A stretch of DNA of 64,000 nucleotides from Periplaneta americana (Eukaryota; Arthropoda; Insecta; Blattodea; Blattidae), in assembly GCF_040183065.1 (NCBI RefSeq), contig NC_091118.1, positions 211,433,029-211,497,028 on the forward strand. Direction: 5' to 3'. A program made the position numbers and the translations under genes. This document shows positions 43,811-55,200 of this stretch, in pieces (the stretch's first letter is position 1; each line of letters starts with the position of its first letter). A model generated the notes under the pieces. The model saw only the letters and a program-made list of their open reading frames with translations, ran no database searches and was not told where the DNA came from.

Positions 43811-44015
43811 TTATTCCTTCATCTTTGCTTTCATTTTCATGCGCCTATTCTTTCCTGGTCGTTGACGTTTCTGCGGTGCTCCACCTCGCTTGCCTTTGCC
43901 TGATCGCCTGTATTCAGTCATATCCGAGGTGCTGGCTTTTGTGTTCTTCTTCAGGCCACGCTTCTTCCCACCAAAACCGAACTTCTGGTCTTTGTATTTA
44001 CGCCTTGCTTTCACC
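43811..44015 (-). CDS. Ebp2: Ebp2 exon 6 (last)
   Basis: Acceptor ATATGTTGCAG. The first G completes an Arg codon split by intron 5, then VKARRKYKDQKFGFGGKKRG, LKKNTKAS and a basic tail rich in Lys/Arg/Gly (KGKRGGAPQKRQRPGKNRRM) to TAA at 43811. FGFGGKK is a family hallmark; the basic tail serves nucleolar localisation in this family. Confidence 0.93.
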
Positions 44016-47000
44016 CTGCAACATATCAAAACGTTTGGCACAAGTCAGAAAGAGATCTGGACCCTGAAACATACATTTGGAACTCCTTATACACTTACAA
44101 GGGAAGGGTTTCGACTCGAACAGGAATTTTGTATCCAAAATTTGTATACAGGCCCATCTTTACATCTCTGTAAAGCTCCCAAAAGCATTCGTTTGTGTAA
44201 TGTGTGGTTTGTCTGTTAGAGCACTGCACAAGTTGAGGGGTGGGGAGAGCACTGCACAAGTTAAGGGGATGGGACACCTTACCCGTAAGCCTAGCCTAGA
44301 AGCTAGTGCGAGTGGTAAAATGTCTACAGCCCATTTAAGAACATTTTTCTCCAACGTTCTGTCTGAAAATATTGCAGCTAATCAAAAGTATATACTGTTG
44401 TGTGAGTCATTGAATGCGCACAAGGACACAACCTTAATAAATGAATCATTCCAAGGCTAGGACATGAAATGTATGATCATTCAACCTAAAAAACTAAATA
44501 TTTCCAGCCCCTGAATATCTATTTCCTCAGACAATACAAAATATATGCTCGGAGGATAACAGATTGCATAAGGACTCTTGCTGAGAATCCAGAACTTAAC
44601 TTGGGAAATCCAGTGTTTATAATGAAAATGCACTCTGTTGTTCATAACCAGTTGTCTGCTCCAGTGTACCGCCCTATGCTTCAGTATTCCTGGCAGTCAG
44701 CTGGTTACGTGAATCCTGAACAAGTCTCAGACTTCAAAAATGTAATTCAGGTGGCATTTGATTGTTCAGCACTGGAGTGTGGTTCAGAAGATTGTTCAGG
44801 TGTTGCTTCTGCGTGTTGTGCTTATTGCTCTGCACCATGCTGTTTCATGCATTTTATAGAGAATCCTCATGTACATTTTTAAAGAAGTGTATTGACCAAT
44901 ACCAACCAAACGGAGAGTTACACAAATGAATGCTTTTACAGTCTTCATCACCATTGTAAGGTAAGCCTCTGTACAAATTTTTAACCAAAAATTCCTGTTC
45001 GAGCCAAAACCCTTCCCTTGTTAGACTGAGAAGAAACTACCTACTGAAGGATGCACTGCAAGGAATGGTGAATGGGAGAAGAGTTTGGGGCAGAAGAAGA
45101 ATCGTCGCTGTGCCTCCAACATCCGCTCTGTGTTTTTAAAAAGACTTTGCAGGACAAAGAAAGAAGCATTACCACTTTTCATTCCCTTTATTTTCAAAGC
45201 TACTTTTGGTACAATATCAATCACTACAAGAAAAATGATGAAATTATACCGAAAGTAGCTTTGAAAATCAAGGGAATTAAAAGTGGTAATGTTTCTTTCT
45301 TTGTCCTGTAAAATCTTTTTAAAAACACATAACAGATTTTGGAGATGCAGCGACAATATATGGATCACATGCAGAGACTAAGAGAAAGGCAGAAAATAGA
45401 AAAGATTGGAGAAAGCTGGGTTTGCAATGAAAGACCTGCCCTTGGGCAGAACACTATGAATGAATGAATAAGCCTACACTTAGAACAAGCAGTAAAAGAA
45501 GTTGTCATTAATATAAAAGTCTGATAGTGCTGGCACTGAAGCAAGCTCTGATAAACTTGCTTTCTATAAATTAGCTGGAAAATATAGAAATATTTATGGT
45601 GAAATTGAATTCATATACATATAGAAAAGTTACACAATGCAGAACTGCACGCATTGTTTTCTTCACCTGAAATATATAGGAACATTACATCCAGATGTCC
45701 ACACCTGTGGAGTAACGGTCAGCGCATCTGGCCGTGAAACCAGGTGGCCCGGGTTCGAATCCCGGTCGGGGCAAGTTACCTCGAGGTTTTTTTCCGGGGT
45801 TTTCCCTCAACCCAATACGAGCAAATGCTGGGTAACTTTCGATGCTGGACACTGGACTCATTTCACCGGCATTATCACCTTCACCTCATTCAGACGCTAA
45901 ATAACCTGAGATGTTGATACAGCATCGTAAAATAACCTAATAAAATAAATAAATACATCCAGATGCTTGAGATGGGCAGGAGATGTAGCACATATGGGCG
46001 AATCCAGAAATGCATATAGAGTGTTAGTTGGAAGGCCGGAGGGAAAAAGATCTTTGGGGAGGCCGAGACGTATATAGGAGGAGAATATTAAAATGGATTT
46101 GAGGGAGGTGGGATATGATGATAGAGACTGGATTAATCTTGCTCAGGATAGGGACCAATGGCGGGCTTATGTGAGGGTGGCAATGAACCTCCGGGTTCTC
46201 TAAAAGCCATAAGTAAGTAAGTAATAGGGTTCCTTTTTGAACTTCTCACAGAATGAATAACTTTTAACAATACTTTAGTTCTCATAGGCATAAAGATCAC
46301 AATTTAATCAACAGCAAATAAAAAATCCATCAAAGTGAAGAGAATTTAAGGGCCATCATTCAACAATTTCACAAATTAACAAAAAAAAAATCATAGTTCT
46401 TCAATGAATTGTGGTGTATTGTGATATCACTGGAAATTAAACAGGATGTTCAACATGGTAAGAAAGGCAGATGTATACCGAAAAACTCAAGATTGTGTGT
46501 CCCAATTAAAACATATGTATATATTTAACCCATCGTTCCAATGCTGGAAATTGGTACCCCTGGCGGAGGTTTGAGTATCTATGAGGAATTTAGTTACACT
46601 AAGTGTAACTAGCAAACTGATATAAACTATTTTTTATTCATAATTCATTCTTGATTTCACACCCTAATAAGCAGAACTAGATAATCATCGTTCAAGGGCA
46701 AATGCAACATCAGAGACATCTGAATACTATTGTACAAATGTCACAGGAACCTCACGACTATTTCTGGTGTCTGAGCCACGACTCAAATGCAGCTCATTTC
46801 ATTACTGCTGTTCAGAAGCCTTACTCACCTTTTGTCTTGCGGTCCCCCTCTTCTGTCGCCTTGTGATGATGGTTTGTGCTTCTTCTTATCGTCCAAGAAG
46901 TCGAGGTCTTTCCGGATGCCCTTGCGGTACTTCTTGACCTCCTCCATGAGTTCTCTCTTCTCACTCGCCTGCCGCAGCTTGGCCTCTATCTGCACCTTCT

Positions 47001-48943
47001 TGCCGATCTTCCGCAGTTGCCGCTGCTGCTTGACTCGTTCACTGCGCTCCTGGCTGTGTTGCTTCCGTTGGAGATGCTCTCTGACCTGCAACAAGTCCTC
47101 AACACTACACACAGCTGTTCAGTGTTGCCAACTTGGGGGTTTTCCCCCCAAATTAAGGGGGAAAACACTTTTCTAGGAGGAGGTTTGGGGGGATAAAAAT
47201 GTTAGGGAGATTTTCAGGGAAAAGATCAATTTTAGAGGGGTTTTTATGGGTGTTGTTTTTAAAGTATACGTCATTAGGATTTATTTTTAAAATTAATTAC
47301 AGTGAAACTACTGTGTTGTGTAATTGAACAATGAATATCATGATCATGAATCCCCTCTTCGGCCTGTATCACATCTTGCAAGCATGTTTCCTCACCTGCT
47401 CTCTTTATTACTTGTATTACAACTTACAGACTTGACAACTGACCTTTCGAACTGTGCCGTTTTATTTCGGCACACTACTTTTATTTTCCTTTTCCTTTCC
47501 TTCTTTCCTTTCTATTCTTATTATTTTATTTTTAGTATTAGTTTACCTTACTCTTCATAGATAACTTGTTTCCTTTCTTCCATTATAGATCATTTATTCC
47601 TCACGTAGAAGGAGCGAACTTTAGTGATCACGTGATTTGGGTTTGATTTATGATTGGATATTTTGAGGGCGCATTAACATACTATTTGACTTTAGGGGAG
47701 CATCGATTTTTAGTAGTGAGTCTGGTGGAACGACTCGTTGAGTGAGGTTGGGCGACAGCTGGGTTAGCTGTGAGTTGGTGTTGTGGCTAGCTGTGATGTG
47801 ACGGCAGAGCAGCCGGGTATCGAACGGGGTTCGTGATTTATAGCCCATGATAGTGGTCTTCAGTTTGTGGAGCGGTGTACTGTGTGAGAGTAGAAATATG
47901 AGAGTGGAAGAGAGAGGTCATTGTTGTGCTGGATGCGAGATTGATTCAGCAGGATTGTAACAGGTTTTTGGTATGATGACAGAGTTGGTTATGTGTGAAT
48001 TATAGTTACAGTCTGGCATCTTAAAGAGTGAGGAATTAGTACTTGGCTTTCCTCAAACGGGACTATATTAATTATAGTGGATTTGGTAACCTAGAGTTAT
48101 TCAGTGGCAGACAAGCTAGGACTTGTCGAATTAATTACTCATGTTTTCAGCTAGAGAAAACAGATGGCATTACTAGTCCATCATTTGATGAATGCCAGGT
48201 CAGTGAATGGAAATTATCAACGAGTTTACTTGAAGGGTGAATTATGAGTGACTGCACGTTTTGTGGGACATTGGTTCATAGCTATTTTAATTACTGGTTG
48301 TTAATAAATGTTATTGAATTGAGTTTAAGTTTACATTAAGTGTTTTCTTGTATCACCTTGTCAAAGAGATTGTCATCCCGATCATAACGTTCTACGGCAG
48401 GGTATGCCTTTACTTTGAAGTAATGTTTGTTCAATACTTTTAACAACTAATCAGAGTACACAGTCCCAGACCGTTTCTGAACAAGCTGCAGCGTGTGCAC
48501 AATATGTGTGTCAGATTCATCAGCAATGCTCACAAATTTGACCACATTACACCCTCGTTCAAATCTTTATCCTGGCTGCAACTTAGTAACCGTAGAACAC
48601 TTCATTCGCTGTCTCTTCTGTTTCGAGTTCTCCACACTTCTACTCCAAATTATCTTCGTTCCCGGTTTAACTACTTATCCTCCAGTCACAATCTAAACAC
48701 CAGGTCACAGGAGAGCCAAATCCTAGCAATTCCTGCCCATAGAACATCCCACTATTCATCCTCTTTTACTGTCTCAGTCCCCCGTGAATGGAATTCTCTA
48801 CCTCAGAAGATTAGGGACTGCCAGACAATAACCACTTTCAAGAAGAGGCTAAAGGATTTCTTACGGGCGCAGTCAAATTGAAGTTATAATTGTGATCAAG
48901 TTTAATAATTTAATTTTTAGGTATGACTGTCATTACTATTGCA

Positions 48944-48978
<35 letters not shown>

Positions 48979-49170
48979 ATAATTATTTTATTGGTGTTGT
49001 GAAGATGAAAAGAATTGTCATTGTATTATATTAATTATGTATTATATTGTCTTGTATTGTATTGTATTGTATTAATTATGTTATAGTCATAGCATTGTAG
49101 TAATTTTCTATCATACTGGTTGAGTGGAAGAGAAGGCCGAATGGCCTTAACTCTCCCAGTTAAAATAAAC

Positions 49171-49232
<62 letters not shown>

Positions 49233-52200
49233 TATTATGATGCTCTCTCCCACCCCTCGTCTCTTGCACACGTGTTCACCTTGTGTTGCCTAAGTCATGG
49301 CCCACACAACAATACTGTCTGCTGTAAAATGCAGTTAAACAATTTCCCCAATTTAAATTTATGCTTTTGATACAACTGATTTTCATTTCTTTTATATTCT
49401 ACTTATGTTTTTTTAATTAGATTTCATTTTATACTAAACATTATATGCAACAAATGCCAGTCACGTGAGCTATGAATAACATTTTTAGTTTGGAACTAAT
49501 AAGTCTGCTTGCCCGAGTAAAAGTCGGCACTCAGCAAGATGCAAGTGTTATGGACTTTCAGTGTCAATACTTGCAAAATGTAACACAATGTTGTCCCGAT
49601 GCATCAAGAGCCAACCAGTTCGTACTGCAAGGACGAATTATGAGAAATCCAAAGAATATTCTATTCTATTGCAAGACAGTGTGCATGATGTGTGAAAATT
49701 TTTTTCTATTTAATTGTGTATGTATAATCACATTTGCTAATTTTTATGTTGCGTTTTTTTTTCAAGTACAACTTAAAAAATTTAGAGGGTTTCTCTGAAT
49801 TTTAGGGGGACTTTTAATATGATATAGGGGAATTTCTTGTTCCTTGGTTCGCAACACTGCAACTGTTACACAAGTGGTAGTTCAACCAACACAGTGGCCA
49901 AACAAGAAAGCAGAGATGAAGAAGGCAAGGAAGAAAAAGATATAAAGAGACAAAGATATTCTCTCACTCTCTTTCCCTACCTACCCCTCCTCCATTTCCT
50001 CTTCTCTCACATGTCAGTCACCATTACTCTTTAAATGTGAGAGAGGAGGGAAAGCGTTTCTCAGAGAGCAACCTTGCGGTTGCTGGGTTCTTCCTAAACC
50101 TTCCACTACATTACAGTGCGTTGAACTGAATAAGTAAAGGAATAAAAAATCTGCAGTGCACGTACTGTAGTTTCCTCAAATCTTTCCAAATTAAAGGATG
50201 AATACAGTATATGTCTTGTGTGTGACAAAAAAAATACTTCTCAGTTAACCCGGGTTGTTTTGGTTGATAGATGTTCAGATAAATGGGGTTTTACTGTGTA
50301 TATATATATATATATATCATACATGTGTGTTTTGCTGCACTTGTTACAAATAAATATTATTTAAGTAAATCTACATATTCAGTGCACAATATACATAGAT
50401 CAGCCCAAAATACAACATGGAAATCAATATTGAAAGAACAAAAGTCATGGCATTTCGTGGGAAATACCTGGTCGCAAGCAAAATTTGCGTAAACAATAAA
50501 TTAATAGAAAGAGTAAATGAGTTTACATATCTTGGCTACAATTTAACATTTTCTGGGAAGGAAAGTGGACAAGATATTCCTTCAATCATTGATTTGTTTT
50601 TTTTTTATTATCCAATTTAATAAACCCTATTTCACCCTGAGGTATATTAGGGTTATAGTTGGTATCAAAATACATATTTTATAACCAATAAACAATAGTA
50701 AAATTATAATACAAAATTGTGGTCAAGATTACAGTTTACATGAATTATGTACAAGAATGCACCTTAATGAAAGAATGGATCGTTTCATAAAGCCTCAAGG
50801 CATGTCTCTATATTTATATCTAGTGGTTATAGGAAGAAATATATATGTATATAGCTATTAAACGTGTTATTTTAGAAGCAGTAAATAGCTATACTAAGAG
50901 ATGGCTTAACATTTACGAATTAAATACATTATTTAGTAACAACAATTGGCAATAATCAGGTATTACAAGAAATGGCTCAAAATTAGAAATCAAATGCCTA
51001 ATTAAAATAAAAATTAAAACCAATAGTACAATATTATAGGTATGCGAAATTGAAGACTTACAGTTTCATTATAGTTGATTAGAACTAATACGATTTTTTT
51101 CCCCCCCGGAATAATTTAACATTTTACAGTTTGACGAATATTCTATTCAAGAAGGACATGAAATACTTATATGATTTGGAGTTGGTAAGTATATTGGGTA
51201 ACGGTTTGGTAAATGTATAATTTAAAGTGTTTAATAACAACTCAAGCTTTTATCTTTCACGGCAAAAGACTGGACAATCATATAATACATGTTTCACATC
51301 TTGAGATTCCTCCCACAAATGCAAGTTGCATCGTCCTTAATATGGAATCTATTTAAGTATTCCCCGAATTTTCCATGCCCAGTCAAAAACTGTGTCAGTA
51401 CGAAATTTGGCGTTATTACTTTACATTTATTATGATCATAGACCGTTGGAAAATACAGCTCTTTTGTAAGAATTCCCTTATCACTATTGACCCATCTTTC
51501 GTTCCATTCTTGCATATAATGTTCTTTGGCTACTTTTTTGATATATGATATCGGACATAAATTGTACGACAGTGGCACATCAGAGTTGGCTGCCATCTTT
51601 GCCAATTCATCGGCTCTCTCATTTCCAACTATCCCAGTATGCCCTCTGACCCAAGTTATACAAATATGGACGACACTTTTCATTATTAAACTTCTCTGAG
51701 GCTATATTTAGCTGTAAGAAGCAGGAAAACAGACTAGAGCACTACACAACTGAAAAAAAATAATTCACTTACCTTCTGCATGTGTTGGTCTGATTTTGCC
51801 ATTTCCGCAAAGTAATCGTCAGGCCTCTTAGTCTTTATTCCCAGCTGCTTCACTCTAGGGATGCCCAACAGAACTGCCGCCTGGGCTTGTCTGTGGAACA
51901 ACATCTCCCGATGGAATTCGTTTACAACTGGATCTTCTGATTCCACAGCTGTTACTTTCTGGCCTTTGCTTTTGGATTTGCCAACTCTGGCTTGATGCTG
52001 CAACTCTTGTTCTTGTAGCTGTAAGTTTTTACAACATTCCAAATCAAACACAAAATACACAGTGTCCGCGACAAAAACTATCAATAAGAAAGTTTAATAA
52101 CTCACTGAATACTTAAAATGACATTTACAGTAAATGAAAGAGGAACTTTTAAAGTTTTATGCTGGCATCATTGGAGACTACATTGTTGTTATTGTTTATG

Positions 52201-55200
52201 TACACAACTGATGATCAAAATGGCGTTCACAGCGCAATAAAAAGTTGTCGTTATCTAATGGCGAGACATAAGGATTCAATCCACGAGTCTTCTGGCATTC
52301 CAGTACAGTTTTGAGAGGATCTTCGTCTTCTAGAGATTAGGATCCAGTTTTCGGCAATGAAGTAGATGTTCTCCATTCATTCCTATAAGCGACATCTGTC
52401 TGTGGGAGCTGCACATATCCAGAGAAGCTGCAGGGGCTTTATTTATTTTGTTATTTATTTATTTATTTAACCTGGTAGAGATAAGTTCATCAGGCCTTCT
52501 CTTCCCCTCTACCAGGGGATTACAACTACAATATTAAGAATACAATTACAATTATAATTACAATTAATATTAAATTTACAAATACAATAAAAATCAAAGT
52601 ACTAAAAGATTAACTGATTAATAAAAGCTATAGACAGTTTATTGTAAAAGTTAAGAAGAGAGAAGCATTTCTTTTATTGATTAAGTAAAAATTAAACCTA
52701 CTCTACGCAGTAAGAAAATACTTAATAAGTTTGCTTTTGAACGCTACTAAATTCCGACAGTCTCTGATGTCACTGGGTAGGGTATTCCACAAGCGCGAGA
52801 GCGAGATTGTGTATGATGATGAATACGATGATGTCTTATGTGTTGGTATGGCTAGTATGCGGCTATTTTGCGTGCGTGTGAAGAGATTATGATATGATGA
52901 CAGGTAACTGAAACGGGAGGCAAGGTAGGTAGGTGTAGAGGTGTGAAGGACTTGGAAAAGGAGAACAAGAGAATGAAAATTTCTACGTTCATTAAGCCGT
53001 TGGACTGCGGTTAGATCAGGGGAGTGTAGCTCCCTTGGATAGATGGCGCCTTGGTGAGTTGTGGAATCGATGGCGCTGTGAACACCAATTTGACTGACTG
53101 AGGATGCAGCAGATTCAGACACATGAATTGCGAAAAGATGCCATCTATCTGAGGAAGTTATAGAATAACATCACAGGCAGGTGGAGGATCAGGTCTCCAG
53201 TTAGAACTGGATGCTGTGGCTGAATCGATACGATGACACCATGCAGTGAACCATGCGCTTGAAGAGCGATCCTAAATGGACTTCAACAATCAATCATTCC
53301 AACATAAGGAGGTTGCACAATAAGCCTAAAGGTACGGTCACACGTTGCTACTTTTGCTGCGCAACTTTTGTACTGCAGCTGTAAAAGTTGCGTGTCGTGT
53401 TCACACGTAAGCCAAAAGTAGTGCGCTGCACGCTACTTTTCGTGCTGCGCAACCCGAGTGCAGCAAAAGTTGCAACTGGAGGTTGCGAGTCTGTTCACAC
53501 ACAAGGCGCTACTTTTGCAGCCGCAGTCATGCTGCAGGTTTCCATCTCCGTGTTGACTTCTCAATATACATTTTGTGGTTATGTTCGCATTATTAAGAAA
53601 CTCATGCGAAAGCTTCCTTATCTATTATTTGCTTTTCTGTCCTAACTAGGATTCAGAAATTGGCATTATTTTTACTATAAAGCTTTTAAAAACGCCTATA
53701 TACTTAAATGATAACCAACAGCATATTCACGTAACCAATGTTGGTAACCCTCCTGTTTGAAACTACGCTACAAAAAATTAAAAAAGTGAATTATATCATC
53801 AGCAAATATGCTCAGACTGTGTTGTGCATTTAATAACTGTTACAAATAATTTATTTTCATCACATCTAACATTAAAATACATCCAAACAATAAAAGTATC
53901 ATTGACACATTTGGGTGGCAACACTGGTCATAACCGCAGCAAAAGTTTCAACAAAACCGATATCAAAAATGCTGCGGCTGCAACCCTGAGAGCCCTGTTC
54001 ACACGTCGCTACTTCTAAGCTGCAGGCAGCATGGAAAAGTAGCGGGCAGCAGGTTCGGCAGCCGCTACTTTTCGGGTTGCACCGTTGTTCACACGTCGCA
54101 GTACAAGAGTTGCGCAGTTTTTGTACTGCAAAAGTAGCGACGTGTGACCGTACCTTAAGACTGCCTACAGGCACTCCTCTGAAAAAAAAAAAGCCTCGTT
54201 CCTGAATGGTTCTTCTTCTGTTAACATTATTTAACGACATATCCTTCGATGAATCACCTACAATGCCTCTAAATGCGGCAATGTGAAGTAATTCTTCCAT
54301 TTTTTTTCTGTTTTACAGTATCCAATTACTCATATCTGGGCAAAAACTCTCAAGTGCTAAAGATCATTATTGTAATTAATATACTGTCACGTGACATTAG
54401 ACAGAGGAGAGGGGAGAGGAGAAGAGACAGGAAAGGAGAGAAAGGGAGAGAAAAGATGGGGAGAGGAGGAAAAAAAGCGTGTGAAACAAGCACATTCCTC
54501 TTTCCCACTTCAATAGTGTGTGCTTAAATTTTGAATCTTCAGGTTGGGGAAGCTAACGAAGTGTCCACTGCAAGAATGATGGATGTCACTTTCTTGTCGA
54601 AAATGAACCAAGACTGTCAATGCATAGCTTAAGACATATAGAATGTACATACAGATTTATATGGCATTAACACTGATAGTCATTGTCCAGTAATGATCGG
54701 GAAATCACAGTTAAGCTTTGAGCGCTAAGCATTTCAAACTTTCAATTGCTTCTCCTGCAAAATGTGTTCCAAATGACATCCATCATTCTTGCACTGGACT
54801 CTTCAATTTTGTGTTACCACACACATTACCATGAATTACCTTGTATGCAAGCTCCGGTGCAAGAGGAGCTTGACCGTTGATCAGATCCAGACGCTCCACC
54901 CAGTCCAAGGACAGTTTTATGGACTCCAGCTTCTGCCCAAGTCCAGCCTATCACAATAGACAGAAAAAGAGACAAATTATTATTTCTCGATTGTTTTTAA
55001 TTTAAAAATTATTCTAATCTACCAGAGTTAATGACAATGATGTTAAGAAGCACCCATGCAATGAAATTCAAAGGAAAATTTCGAAGTATTCAGAGAAAAT
55101 CTGTCCTGCCTCAAAGACATCTATCCAGAAGCCGTTTCTGGTGTCCTGAAGAAAAGTAAGAATGCAGTTACATTGTCAGACTCCAAAGCAGCTATTCTAT

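Larger units (their letters stand above)
47120..49859. mobile_element. hAT-type element in Ebp2 intron 4, carrying a CR1 copy
   Basis: Left end CAGTGTTGCCAAC and right end GTTCGCAACACTG are inverted repeats with one mismatch; CAGCTGTT (47112-47119) and CAACTGTT (49860-49867) form an 8-bp target duplication with one change. Both ends carry GGGG-rich subterminal sequence (TTAGGGGGA, TTAGAGGGG). The interior has a CR1-like LINE (48470-49229) and about 850 bases without assignment; the frame at 49472 has no domain. No transposase seen, so non-autonomous. Confidence 0.82.

Noticed and set aside
44016-44041. Start codon of a separate small basic protein at 44041
   Set aside because: This is intron 5 sequence in front of the AG at 44016; the basic protein is Ebp2 exon 6.
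45021-45368. Overlapping plus and minus proteins with near-identical sequence
   Set aside because: They arise because the foldback element is its own reverse complement.
53388-54300. Frames rich in Ser/Ala/Cys on both strands
   Set aside because: They lie in the repetitive GC-rich ends of the Harbinger-like MITE and have no domain.
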